Source of the DNA: JBDRHL01 sp043816955
Lineage (GTDB): Bacteria; Planctomycetota; Phycisphaerae; Sedimentisphaerales; CAYZTY01
Length of the DNA: 53,923 bases
Assembly (NCBI GenBank): GCA_043816955.1
Contig: JBDRHL010000046.1
Coordinates: 1 to 53,923, forward strand
Direction: 5' to 3'
Under the pieces are notes generated by a model. That model ran no database searches. It had not been told where the DNA came from and was given only the letters and a program-made list of their open reading frames with translations. Positions 43,556-52,581 of the stretch are shown here, one piece after another (the first letter of the stretch is position 1; every line of letters begins with the position of its first letter). Both the position numbers and the translations under genes were made by a program.

Positions 43556-45804
43556 TGTCGCCCCCCTTTGCTCTGCCTAAATTGCTGCTGCGGTATCATT
43601 TTTTCCAAAGCGTCGAGTCTTTGGTTCAATAAATTGTTTTCTGCCTTTAATTGTTCTGTTGTTGTAGCTTGGTCTTTTAAAACCTCAAGCAGATACAGGC
43701 AGACTCTAGTGTATCTGACGGTCTCAGGTTGGTTTTCTTTGTTGTAGCCAACCAGTTTGTTAAGACCTAACTCATCGAGTTCTTCTGCGATCAGGCCGAT
43801 TGCTCGCTGTTTGGTTGTTTTGTCAATAAAAGACCTCGGCTGGACAGCCAGGATTTTTGAGAAGTCATCATCCAGAGGTTGAATATTATCTTTATATTTT
43901 GCGGAAGAGAACTCGCGGTAGAGCCGGTTATTCGTGATGATGACGTTGTCTCCACTGGATGTCGTGCCCATTCCGCGGATTTCGACAGCACCTTCAACAC
44001 CAAGTGTGCCATTTACGCGCATTGTATAACTCTCCGGGTCATTGGTCCCAACGCAAAGTTCACTCGTTACACATACATCTCCGGAGAAATAACCGGCCCA
44101 ATTGTTTGCACCGCCCGATGCGTGACTATAGATACCGTAATTGTAGTTTGAGGCATTCATCGCCGAAAACCTCCCTCCATAATGAACGCTTCCGCCCGAC
44201 CCGATAGTTTCAGCTTTGATCCCGTAAGCAGTACTGGTGCTTTTGGTATTAGTCAGATATGCGGCATGCTCGTAAGCGGTTGAAATATTCAGCTTTGCAA
44301 TTGTGTTCGGCTCAGCACCAAGGCCGATGAGACCTGTAATATAGCTGTTGCCAGCGACATGAAGTTTATGCGAGGGGGAAGTTGTGCCGATTCCGACTCT
44401 GTTAGCCGAGCTATCTACAAACAAAGTGTCTGCATCCATTCGTATATCATCATCCGGGCCAAGGTTAATTTCGTCATTTGCTTGTATCCATAGATTACCT
44501 GAGTTTTCAATGATTCTTGTAAAATCATTAGCAAATGAAATATCTCCGTAGGCATCCAGACGGATATCACCGGCAACATGCAGTTCCTTCGCGGGTGTGG
44601 TAGTTCCAATCCCAACCTTGCCGCCTTTAACTACTAATCTATCATCGCTTGATTCGTTTAAGCTTAAATAGTCGTCGATTGCATCCCAATATATACCAGC
44701 TTTGGTAACTCCGCTTTCTACCATTAACAGACCGCTGTTACCTGAGCCATCAGCTTTAAAGTAGGCTAGAGAGCTATCACTTTCTACTTTAGCATAGGCA
44801 GGACTGCTGGGTTGATAAACATGCAGCTTGTCTCCAGGGTTTGACGTCCCGATACCAACGTTACCAGATACGGAAGAATAAATATTGTTTCCCGAAACAA
44901 CCCAGGAGGAATCTCCACCAACAGGCCAGCTTGTTCGACAATCAGCTCCAAGGCAGAGTTCGTTGGCCTTGACAGTACCGACAACGTGCAGTTTCTTTTG
45001 AGGCGAGTAAGTGCCGATTCCAACATTATAGTTGTCGTCTACATATATGCCGCGTGCCTGAATCGCAAATGGAACCGGCGTTATTTCCTGTCGCGGACTC
45101 AGGATGGTATATTCGCACGGGTCATCAAGTTCGCCCGGTCGAATACCAATCTCGATCCATCGTTTTTTGTTGGTAAAAACATTGGTGCCAAAATCCAGTT
45201 CGACCGTGAAGTAACCATTAATCACGTCCACTTCGTTTATATCGATTGTGCTCCCTGTTTGCGTGCCGTTTTCGATGGCGTTAAAGAGCTTAAACTGAAA
45301 ATCATATTCGCCTTCTGCAACATTATTGCCGTCAAGCAGACGCCCCTGATAAGTAAAGTTCGAGTCGACTTTCGGCTCTGTTACAATAACAGACACGCAG
45401 TCCAGTGTAACACTACAGTCGGCATTGTGCAGCCATAATCCGACATCACCTGGTTGAAGTGCCTCAAACTTAAAGACAAAGTGAACACCTGCAGAAGGCG
45501 CAGGATCACTACCGTCAGCGGTGATTTCATAACAACACTCACCTGGTGCACTCCAATCAGTTGCCTGAGCGTCCGAGCCAGCCTCCGGCCTGATCTCCAG
45601 CAGCGTCAAAGTGCCTTGGCTTAAACCGTAGACCCAGTATCCTATGTAAGTGTCGTTATTATCGGAAACAACTTCAAAGGTGCACGACTGGCCAACCAGC
45701 AGATCAATTGATTCGACTGACTGATTGTTCACCGTCAAATATTGGGCACCGCTTGCTAGAGATGCCAAAGACAACAGCAGAACAGGTACAATTAAGGCTT
45801 TCAT
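43552..45804 (-). CDS. Secreted fibre-like protein with a peptidase S74 auto-processing chaperone domain
   Basis: The 750-residue protein has a signal peptide (MKALIVPVLLLSLASLASGA). The middle part contains four copies of a VGIGT-x2-P-x3-LHV unit (NVGIGTYSPQKKLHVVG, NVGIGTSNPGDKLHVY, KVGIGTTTPAKELHVAG, RVGIGTTSPSHKLHVAG), a repeat typical of phage-tail-fibre-like trimers. The last 100 residues (FSSAKYKDNIQPLDDDF, then QRAIGLIAEELDELG) form the S74 intramolecular chaperone, which helps trimerise and cleaves itself off next to a Ser-Lys pair. It ends in a coiled coil (TTEQLKAENNLLNQRLDALE). A surface fibre or adhesin role is likely. Confidence 0.85.
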   Translation of the reverse strand: MKALIVPVLLLSLASLASGAQYLTVNNQSVESIDLLVGQSCTFEVVSDNNDTYIGYWVYGLSQGTLTLLEIRPEAGSDAQATDWSAPGECCYEITADGSDPAPSAGVHFVFKFEALQPGDVGLWLHNADCSVTLDCVSVIVTEPKVDSNFTYQGRLLDGNNVAEGEYDFQFKLFNAIENGTQTGSTIDINEVDVINGYFTVELDFGTNVFTNKKRWIEIGIRPGELDDPCEYTILSPRQEITPVPFAIQARGIYVDDNYNVGIGTYSPQKKLHVVGTVKANELCLGADCRTSWPVGGDSSWVVSGNNIYSSVSGNVGIGTSNPGDKLHVYQPSSPAYAKVESDSSLAYFKADGSGNSGLLMVESGVTKAGIYWDAIDDYLSLNESSDDRLVVKGGKVGIGTTTPAKELHVAGDIRLDAYGDISFANDFTRIIENSGNLWIQANDEINLGPDDDIRMDADTLFVDSSANRVGIGTTSPSHKLHVAGNSYITGLIGLGAEPNTIAKLNISTAYEHAAYLTNTKSTSTAYGIKAETIGSGGSVHYGGRFSAMNASNYNYGIYSHASGGANNWAGYFSGDVCVTSELCVGTNDPESYTMRVNGTLGVEGAVEIRGMGTTSSGDNVIITNNRLYREFSSAKYKDNIQPLDDDFSKILAVQPRSFIDKTTKQRAIGLIAEELDELGLNKLVGYNKENQPETVRYTRVCLYLLEVLKDQATTTEQLKAENNLLNQRLDALEKMIPQQQFRQSKGGRQ

Positions 45805-46526
45805 TTTTTTGTCCTTTCGAAAAATTTTTTATTTTAACATCGCACTGATAGCGCTGTTTTTTCGATTTACTCGAGCTTAAGAGGTACAGACAGTTGAACT
45901 ACAAGAATACATTTTCTCATCACTCCTCAAAAAACGATGATTTTTCTGCATAATATACAAAACTATAATACCGTTTTTGGGCTATAAATACAAGCCCAAA
46001 TTTATTTCCCGGTATTACAAGCTTGCGGTGGATTTTTTTGGCCTTTAAGATTGACAATGTTGGGGCTGTCGGACTTTTGAGACGCAAAAAATAGTACCGG
46101 AAGAAGTCTAAGGGCAAAGGCAAAAGAGAGTGGATTATATTCACGTCTTTGAGAGGGAGAAGGGGGGGAGTGTTTACAAAGATAAACCAAAGAAGTACTT
46201 TTAGTGTGAGAGGTGGTGTGGGATTCCAGATTTGAGGTTTCATAGATTGCTGGGGGCGGCAATAGCAATGATGGTGAAGAAGGATTTTTTTCTCCCCCCC
46301 GGAAAACATGTAAAGAAAAATGATAGCCGGGTTTTAATACTACAGGGCCATCTGGTGCTGTAAGATCAGGTTTTTCTGTTTTGCGGGGAGCGACGGTGAA
46401 AACAAGGAAGATTTGCAAGGAAAAAGGATAAAAGGACACCCGAGGTAAAGAAGTCAAGAAAAAGCCGTGCATTTTTTATTTGAGGGTAGTAAAATCATGG
46501 CTTATATAATGAAGGAGTCATGATAA
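45805..46526. other. Non-coding region upstream of the kor operon
   Basis: No convincing gene is seen in 722 bases. A perfect TTTGGGCT/AGCCCAAA hairpin lies at 45976-46000, about 170 bases upstream of the S74 protein on the minus strand. A TATAAT-like box (46504-46509) lies about 18 bases before the kor start, with AAGGAG from about 46511. Purine-rich G tracts occur around 46160 and 46250. The longest opposite-strand frames here have composition unlike the genes. Confidence 0.4.
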
Positions 46527-46811
46527 GTGGAAACAGGGATGAAACAGAAAGTTCATAGTAATGTTGTTTCGCTTTGCGCGAATGGGGAGCGGGCGATTTG
46601 TGTGAGTGATGTCAGGATTCGTTTTGATATCGGCCGGTGTAAAGGGTGCGGGCTTTGTGTGGATGCGTGCCCGCGGAGTAATATCCGCATGAGCGAGGAG
46701 CACAACCGGCTTGGGCATTTTTATGCACAGGTAATCGATGAGAGCAAGTGCAACGGGTGCGGGCTATGCTACCGCGTTTGTCCTGACATGGTGATCGAGA
46801 TAGAGAAGTAA
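46527..46811 (+). CDS. korD: 2-oxoacid:ferredoxin oxidoreductase, delta (ferredoxin) subunit
   Basis: This is a 94-residue subunit with two 4Fe-4S clusters: CKGCGLCVDACPRSNIRM and CNGCGLCYRVCPDMVIEI. It carries electrons from the catalytic core to ferredoxin. The GTG at 46527 is used because AAGGAG lies ten bases before it; an ATG at 46539 is an alternative. Its stop and the next start share bases (TAATG), so the subunits are translationally coupled. Confidence 0.88.
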   Translation: METGMKQKVHSNVVSLCANGERAICVSDVRIRFDIGRCKGCGLCVDACPRSNIRMSEEHNRLGHFYAQVIDESKCNGCGLCYRVCPDMVIEIEK

Positions 46812-47866
46812 TGCCTGGGAAAGTACTGCTAAAGGGTAACGACGCGATGAGTGAAGCGGCGATTCAGGCTCATTGCCGATTTTTCGCCGGTTACCCGATC
46901 ACCCCGCAGAATGAGGTTCCGGAGTATATGTCTCGGCGGATGCCGGAGGTTGGCGGTACGTTTATCCAGGCGGAGGCGGAGCTTTCTGCGATAAACATGA
47001 TTTTTGGTGCGGCGGCGGCGGGTGCGAGGTGCATGACAAGCTCATCTTCGCCGGGGATAAGCCTGAAGCAGGAGGGGATCAGTTATATTGCAGGTGCGGA
47101 GCTGCCTTGTGTGATAGTGAATGTTCAGCGCGGCGGGCCTGGGCTTGGGAACATCAGGGCGGCGCAGGGGGATTACTTTCAGGCGGTCAAGGGGGGTGGT
47201 CATGGTGATTACCGGCTGATTGTGCTGTCGGCGTCGACGGTGCCGGAGCTGTATGAGCTGACGATGAATGCGTTCGATTATGCGGATTATTATCGAAATC
47301 CTGTTATGATTCTCAGTGACGGGATACTTGGGCAGATGTCGGAGCCGGTTGAATTGAAGGAGTATCGGCCTTTGTTTGATCTGCCGGTGAAGGACTATAT
47401 TCTGGACGGGTGCAAAGGGAGAGAGCCGAGGGTTGTTCGGACGCTTTTTCTGGGGCAGGAATATACGCTGATGCAGCACAATGAAAACCTCAGGAAAAAA
47501 TATGAGAGGATATCGCGGGAACTGCAGTTGTCTGAGGAATACAGGACAGAGGATGCGAAGCTTGTGGTTGCGGGGTACGGGATTACGGGGCGGATAGCGC
47601 GAGCGGCGGTTGATCTTGCGAGGCAGGAGGGGTTGAAGGTCGGGCTGATGCGGCCGATTACGCTGTGGCCTTTTCCTGTGGGGGCGTTCAGAGAGCTTGC
47701 GGAAAAGGTAGAGAAGTTTGTCGTTGTGGAGATGTCGAACGGGCAGTTTATCGAAGATGTGAAGCTGGCGATCGAATGCAGCAGGGCAGTTGAGTTTCTG
47801 GGGCTGGGGGGTGGGTGGTATCCGTCGCCGGAAAACATTCTCGAGAAGATAAAAGAGGTTTATTGA
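46811..47866 (+). CDS. korA: 2-oxoacid:ferredoxin oxidoreductase, alpha subunit
   Basis: The 351-residue subunit with the pyrimidine-type TPP domain opens GNDAMSEAAIQAHCRFFAGY followed by PITPQNEVPEYM (the substrate/TPP loop). SSSSPGISLKQEGISYIAGA and VNVQRGGPGLGNIRAAQGDY are strongly conserved in the KorA/VorB group. The enzyme oxidatively decarboxylates a 2-oxoacid (2-oxoglutarate or a branched-chain 2-oxoacid) to an acyl-CoA, reducing ferredoxin. The substrate cannot be fixed from sequence; VorB-like wording is equally valid. Codon use here favours GGG and AGG, unlike the left part of the window. Confidence 0.9.
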   Translation: MPGKVLLKGNDAMSEAAIQAHCRFFAGYPITPQNEVPEYMSRRMPEVGGTFIQAEAELSAINMIFGAAAAGARCMTSSSSPGISLKQEGISYIAGAELPCVIVNVQRGGPGLGNIRAAQGDYFQAVKGGGHGDYRLIVLSASTVPELYELTMNAFDYADYYRNPVMILSDGILGQMSEPVELKEYRPLFDLPVKDYILDGCKGREPRVVRTLFLGQEYTLMQHNENLRKKYERISRELQLSEEYRTEDAKLVVAGYGITGRIARAAVDLARQEGLKVGLMRPITLWPFPVGAFRELAEKVEKFVVVEMSNGQFIEDVKLAIECSRAVEFLGLGGGWYPSPENILEKIKEVY

Positions 47867-48600
47867 TGAAGCTTTCGAGGCCTGAGAGTTTATACGATGT
47901 GCAGACGCATTACTGTCCGGGATGCGGGCACGGTATTATCCACCGGCTTATCGGCGAGGTAATTGATGAGCTGGGGATCAGGGAGAAGGCTATTGGTACA
48001 GCTCCGGTGGGATGCGCGGTGCTGCTTTATGATTATTTCCGGCTGGATGTGATAGAATGTGCTCACGGGCGTGGGCCTGCGGTGGCGACAGCGATAAAGC
48101 GGGTTCGGCCTGAGAATATAGTGTTTACTTATCAGGGGGACGGCGATCTTGCGGCGATCGGGACGACGGAGATGATTCACACCGCCAACAGGGGCGAGAA
48201 TATCACCACGATTTTTGTAAATAACGCGGTGTACGGGATGACGAGCGGTCAGATGGCGCCGACGACGCTGCTTGGGCAGTGGAGTACGACGACACCGATG
48301 GGAAGAGGCAAGAACATGGAAGGGGGGCCGATCAGGGTGTGTGAGCTTTTGTCGAGTCTTGAAGGGGCAGCGTATCTGGAGCGAGCAGCGGTTGACAGCG
48401 CTGCGAATGTTATCAAGACAAAAAGAGCGATTAAGAAGGCGTTTGAAAATCAGATCAACGGGGCAGGATATTCGCTGGTTGAGATACTTTCGATGTGCCC
48501 GACGGACTGGAAGATGACGCCGAAGGAAGCGACGGTTTTTGTGGATGAGCAGATGAAGAAGGTGTTTCCGCTGGGAGTGATCAAGGATCGCAATGGTTGA
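47866..48600 (+). CDS. korB: 2-oxoacid:ferredoxin oxidoreductase, beta subunit
   Basis: The 244-residue TPP-binding subunit has HYCPGCGHGIIHRLIGEV, GTAPVGCAVLLYDYF (Cys near the active site), HGRGPAVATAIKRVRP, the TPP motif YQGDGDLAAIGTTEM and NNAVYGMTSGQMAPTTL. The ATG at 47866 overlaps the alpha stop (TGATGA); a longer frame from 47815 overlaps the alpha gene and lacks a box. It supplies the cofactor half of the active site. The gene order delta, alpha, beta, gamma is a common kor/vor layout. Confidence 0.92.
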   Translation: MKLSRPESLYDVQTHYCPGCGHGIIHRLIGEVIDELGIREKAIGTAPVGCAVLLYDYFRLDVIECAHGRGPAVATAIKRVRPENIVFTYQGDGDLAAIGTTEMIHTANRGENITTIFVNNAVYGMTSGQMAPTTLLGQWSTTTPMGRGKNMEGGPIRVCELLSSLEGAAYLERAAVDSAANVIKTKRAIKKAFENQINGAGYSLVEILSMCPTDWKMTPKEATVFVDEQMKKVFPLGVIKDRNG

Positions 48601-49147
48601 CAGGGAGACGAGAATTATAATCGCAGGTTTTGGGGGGCAGGGAGTTGTTCTGGCGGGAGAGCTAATCGCGAGGGCGTGCATTTTTGAGGAAGTTAACGTT
48701 ACAGCGATGGTTTCTTACGGTGCGGAGATGCGGGGGGGAACGGCTAACACGACGGTAGTGCTTTCGAACGGTGAGATAGGCAGTCCGGTAGTGGAACGGC
48801 CTGACATTGCGATTGTTCTGAACCGGCCATCGCTGGAAAAATTCGAGCCTTTGATTGTCGAGGGCGGCGTGATAATTGTGAATTCATCGATGATAGATAT
48901 CGGGGTGGGCAGAGGGGGCCTGAAGGTATTTGAAATTGGCGCGACGGACATTGCCAAGGAGATGGGTAATATCAGGGTAGCCAATGTGATATGCCTTGGT
49001 GTGTTTCTCAGGGCGACGGGTCTGCTGAAAAAGGGAAGTATTGAAGAGGCGATTTGCGAGGTATTCAGCGGGCGGAGGCAGGGTCTTGCAGCGATAAATA
49101 AAGAGGCGCTGGAGCGTGGTTTTTCCATGGACGGGAACCGGAAGTGA
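48593..49147 (+). CDS. korC: 2-oxoacid:ferredoxin oxidoreductase, gamma subunit
   Basis: The 184-residue subunit has IIIAGFGGQGVVLAGELIAR and VSYGAEMRGGTANTTVVLSN, which bind the CoA side of the substrate. Other blocks are VERPDIAIVLNRPSLEKFEP and RVANVICLGVFLRATGLL. It starts within the end of korB and stops within the first codons of the ExbD gene (GTGA), so the ExbD gene is in the same translational unit. Confidence 0.9.
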   Translation: MVDRETRIIIAGFGGQGVVLAGELIARACIFEEVNVTAMVSYGAEMRGGTANTTVVLSNGEIGSPVVERPDIAIVLNRPSLEKFEPLIVEGGVIIVNSSMIDIGVGRGGLKVFEIGATDIAKEMGNIRVANVICLGVFLRATGLLKKGSIEEAICEVFSGRRQGLAAINKEALERGFSMDGNRK

Positions 49148-49668
49148 TAAGTACGGTCGAGCAGGACAGTGGTAGTATAATGCGGCGGGTGAGTAGGCTG
49201 TTTTCCGACAGGAGGGGGAGCTTTTCGTCGCTTCGCATGACAGCGATGATAGATATGATATTTCTTCTTTTGATATTTTTTTTACTGACGGCGAATTTCC
49301 GGCTTGATGAAGGATTTCTTCCTGTCGAGCTGGGGGAGGTTCAGGCGGCGGGTCAGCGGTTCGGGAGGATAGAGCCGCTGGTTATCTCGCTGTCGGCGGT
49401 GCAGGATGGCTGTGCGGTTTCGATCGGGACGGGCAGCGGGGTTTTGATCAGGCATGGTGCAGAACAAGTGGAGCTTTCGAGTCTGGCAGAAGCGCTTCGC
49501 GGGGTGATGGCTGATCAGAAACGAAGTCCGAAAGACCCGGTTGAGATTATCTGCGATCCGCAGATAAGGTGGGACAGTCTGACAAAGGTGTATGACCTTC
49601 TGTTCGGGATGGGTATTAGTGATATCACATTTCATATGACGAACGATTACTATGATGCGGCTGAATAG
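49144..49668 (+). CDS. ExbD/TolR-family protein
   Basis: The 174-residue protein has a short cytoplasmic N-terminus and one transmembrane helix (MIDMIFLLLIFFLLTANF) with the Asp of the ExbD/TolR proton path at its beginning. The rest is a periplasmic domain with the usual VEIICDPQIRWDSLTKVYDL pattern. The start is a GTG at 49144 that overlaps the korC stop; an ATG at 49180 is an alternative. No ExbB/TolQ partner is in the window, which is unusual. It overlaps the start of the next gene by 17 bases. Confidence 0.82.
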   Translation: MISTVEQDSGSIMRRVSRLFSDRRGSFSSLRMTAMIDMIFLLLIFFLLTANFRLDEGFLPVELGEVQAAGQRFGRIEPLVISLSAVQDGCAVSIGTGSGVLIRHGAEQVELSSLAEALRGVMADQKRSPKDPVEIICDPQIRWDSLTKVYDLLFGMGISDITFHMTNDYYDAAE

Positions 49669-51973
49669 GGGCTGGTTCAGCATTTCCTTAATAATATTTG
49701 CGGGGTGGGCGGCTTTGTTTATAAACATTGCTGTGTGTACCGGGGAGATGCGCGAAGGGGAGGAAGCTGAATTTTTTGCGGGTCGGGCTGCGGCTATTGC
49801 GAATGATTTTTTTGCCTCCAGTATTGAACAGCGGTTAAGCTATGAATACCGGGACGAGTTTTTTTGTCCGGATGAGAGGGGATCATTATACGTGCTTGCG
49901 AGTGAGGCAAGAGAGCAGATGGGGCAGGTGCTTGGCGAACAGGAGCTGCTGAAGAAGCGGATCGAGGATTATTCGGGGACGGACTGGGAGGATCGTTTCG
50001 GCAAGACGGGGCTGTGGAGGAAGGTGTATGCGGATATATGCGTAACGGAGCTTTTGAAATGCCGGGTTGATTATTATGTTGCGCTGGCGGGGCCTGCGGA
50101 GAGACGGGAGAGGATACTTTACGGTATTCTGGAAAAGATCAACTTGCTGCCGAGCGGGAGTTTGATGTCGCAAAAGCAGTATCTTCGTGTGAAGGTGTCG
50201 ATATTGCTGTGGCAGAATGAGTCGGCTTCGGAAGATTCTGCGAGGGAGCAGCTTGAATTGATCCTGGGGGGTGATGAGATCGATCAGCGGGAGTATTTTG
50301 AGGCGGCGATAGAGAAGATCAAGATGGATTTAGCGGTTGAGAGGGCAAATCTGGAGGAGCTTGTCAGGCGTTTTGCGGGCAGCGGTGTGGGAGAGGATTT
50401 TGAACTTAACGTGCGGTTTGCTTTGCTGCTGAGCAGGTACGGCATGGTGGATGAGTTTTTGCGGATATGCCGAAAAAAGCCGGATGCAGGGCGGCTTGTC
50501 GGGAGGATAATCTGGGCTGATCTGGTTGAGAAAAGCAAAAGTAACCGGCTTGGTGAGGTGGATTTCGGGGCGCTTGACATTTCGCAGGTGGAACTGGCGG
50601 TTGAGGCGGGGGTCGATGTTAATGACGGGTATCATGGGTCTGTGCTTGAAAGGCTTGCGGCGTTGAAGCAGTTCCAAAGCGCAGCGGTGTTGTACCGTGC
50701 GGGGCTATGCGCGATAAAGAGGCGGCCGGACAAGGCAGTTGATTTGCTGATACGGGCAGGAAGGGCACAGTACAGCAAGGGGGAGCAGGCAGGGCAGCTC
50801 AAGGCGGAGGAATTTGCCCGTCAGGGTGCGATGCTGGGGTACGAACTATTTGTGGAGGACAGCAATAATTGTGATCTTGCGGTAAGATCGCTGGGTGAGT
50901 ACTGTGATATTGCGGGGAGCTATCGCGATGAAAGGCTGGAATATTTGTACGCACAGGTATTGAGCAAATGCGGTTATGACAAAAGAAGTGCTGAGCAACT
51001 GCAAGGAATAGCAGCTTGCAGCGGGCATTCTTTCCGGGCGAATGCGCAGTATGACTTAATTGTCAATAAGCTCAAGGAAGTTAATGATTTCAACAGCCCG
51101 GCGGGGAGGGAGGTTCTTATGGAACTTGAGGGGCTGGTGACGGCGGGTACAGATACGGATGCAGAGGAAGGCAGAATTTATAGGGATGCGGCAGTACTGT
51201 ATTGCCGTTTAGAGCTTGAGCATAGGGGGATGGAGGGGGCTGACAATGTTTTAAGGGTTCTGTCAAAGATCAATGCTCCGGGTACAAAAAGGCTTAATGT
51301 GCTTCGGTCGGCGGCGTTGAGCAGGCTAGGCAGGATGGAAGAAGCGGCGGAAGTAATGGTTAGAGCGATCGATGCGAACAGTTGTGAAGAGTTTGCCGAT
51401 GCGGCAGGGCTTGTGTTGTTGATTGCGGACAGGATCGACGAGCGTATGGATGATGCGGGTTTTGAGCGGCTTGCCGAAAATGCGGCGCAATTATCGTGGT
51501 ATTGTTATAACTGCTGTGAGGAGGCGTCGAAGCGTCAGTTTGGGCTATTGTATGCCGAGCTTGCAATTCTGGCAGCAGGAGAAAATAGAGAGAAGCTTAC
51601 AGATGTTGAGGTTTTTTTGCGTGATTCCGGTGCAGGTTCAGATACAGGGGATATGAGTTTTCTTCGCTGCCGGGCAAGGCTTGCACGGGGCCAAGGGCGA
51701 TTCGGCGAGGCAGCGCAGAACTGGGTCCGGATAAGCGAGATTCTCAAAATACAGGAGGGGATAATTTCCGAGAACAGGAGCTGGTACTGGTGGAGAGCCA
51801 AATTCGGGGAGCTTTGGAGCTGGTCACAGATGCCGGGAACGGACAGAGGCGATGTGCTTCACAACATAGAGGTTCTGCAGAACAGTTTTTCGAATGTGCC
51901 TGAGTTCTGGCTGGAAAAGCTGGTGGTGCTTTATGAGGAGTTAAAAGGTAAAATCGAAGCACTAAAGGAGTAA
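49652..51973 (+). CDS. Large membrane-anchored helical-repeat (TPR-like) protein
   Basis: The 773-residue protein has an N-terminal transmembrane segment (WFSISLIIFAGWAALFINIA). The remainder is almost all alpha-helical with the spacing of tetratricopeptide-like repeats: YRAGLCAIKRRPDKAVDLLI and RAGRAQYSKGEQAGQL, LEYLYAQVLSKCGYDKRSAE, LRSAALSRLGRMEEAAEVMV and LRCRARLARGQGRFGEAAQN. I do not recognise a named family. The location after the ExbD gene suggests an envelope scaffold that uses its energy. Its start overlaps the ExbD gene and its stop is five bases from darT. Confidence 0.65.
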   Translation: MMRLNRGWFSISLIIFAGWAALFINIAVCTGEMREGEEAEFFAGRAAAIANDFFASSIEQRLSYEYRDEFFCPDERGSLYVLASEAREQMGQVLGEQELLKKRIEDYSGTDWEDRFGKTGLWRKVYADICVTELLKCRVDYYVALAGPAERRERILYGILEKINLLPSGSLMSQKQYLRVKVSILLWQNESASEDSAREQLELILGGDEIDQREYFEAAIEKIKMDLAVERANLEELVRRFAGSGVGEDFELNVRFALLLSRYGMVDEFLRICRKKPDAGRLVGRIIWADLVEKSKSNRLGEVDFGALDISQVELAVEAGVDVNDGYHGSVLERLAALKQFQSAAVLYRAGLCAIKRRPDKAVDLLIRAGRAQYSKGEQAGQLKAEEFARQGAMLGYELFVEDSNNCDLAVRSLGEYCDIAGSYRDERLEYLYAQVLSKCGYDKRSAEQLQGIAACSGHSFRANAQYDLIVNKLKEVNDFNSPAGREVLMELEGLVTAGTDTDAEEGRIYRDAAVLYCRLELEHRGMEGADNVLRVLSKINAPGTKRLNVLRSAALSRLGRMEEAAEVMVRAIDANSCEEFADAAGLVLLIADRIDERMDDAGFERLAENAAQLSWYCYNCCEEASKRQFGLLYAELAILAAGENREKLTDVEVFLRDSGAGSDTGDMSFLRCRARLARGQGRFGEAAQNWVRISEILKIQEGIISENRSWYWWRAKFGELWSWSQMPGTDRGDVLHNIEVLQNSFSNVPEFWLEKLVVLYEELKGKIEALKE

Positions 51974-51978
51974 TTCAG

Positions 51979-52572
51979 TTGGAACGAGCAGACATCAAAG
52001 AGCTATATTTCATTACACCAATTACCAATGTAGTTTCTATTCTGCAGCATGGGATATTATCACACGAACTTTCGAAGAAGTTGTCTCACGAATCTATTGC
52101 GATGGAAGATGTTCAATCCAGAAGGAAAAACAAGCAAATCCCCGGTGCCGGAAAGCTTCATGAGTATGCGAATCTCTATTTTGATGCTCATAATCCGATG
52201 CTTAGCAAAAGACGGGGCCAAAATAACCAGATATGTATTCTGTGTGTTAATCCATCAGTTTTGGATTTACCAGGTGTTATAATTTCCGATCGGAATGCGG
52301 CAAGTGGTTGGGCAAGATTTTACACTGTCAGCGCGGGATTGGCGGCATTAGATAAGGATAAAATTTATGCCAGGTATTGGATAAATGCAAATAACCAGTA
52401 TGAGGCATGGGAGAATAAATCGCTTAAATGTGCGGAGGTTCTTATACCTTACAGAGTTGAACCCAAATATGTTATAGGTGCCCATGTTGCAAATCAGACA
52501 GCCTTAAAAGCTTTTAAGGAACTTAAGATTCAATTGACCGTATGTATTAAAAATGATATATTCTTCTTTTGA
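51979..52572 (+). CDS. darT: DarT ADP-ribosyltransferase toxin
   Basis: The 197-residue toxin ADP-ribosylates thymidine on single-stranded DNA using NAD, stopping replication, often in phage defence. YFITPITNVVSILQHGILSH is the NAD-site opening. HEYANLYFDAHNPML (residues 61-75) is the family signature. Glu153 in CAEVLIPYRV is the expected catalytic glutamate. The start is a TTG with AAGGAG eight bases upstream, a weak start that may limit toxin synthesis. It lies directly behind the solenoid gene and nine bases before darG. Confidence 0.92.
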   Translation: MERADIKELYFITPITNVVSILQHGILSHELSKKLSHESIAMEDVQSRRKNKQIPGAGKLHEYANLYFDAHNPMLSKRRGQNNQICILCVNPSVLDLPGVIISDRNAASGWARFYTVSAGLAALDKDKIYARYWINANNQYEAWENKSLKCAEVLIPYRVEPKYVIGAHVANQTALKAFKELKIQLTVCIKNDIFFF

Positions 52573-52581
52573 GAGGTTGTC

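Noticed and set aside
46002..46472. Leftward frames in the region before korD
   Set aside because: Long runs of Pro, Ser and His residues and no start signal suggest frames produced by G-rich sequence on the other strand.
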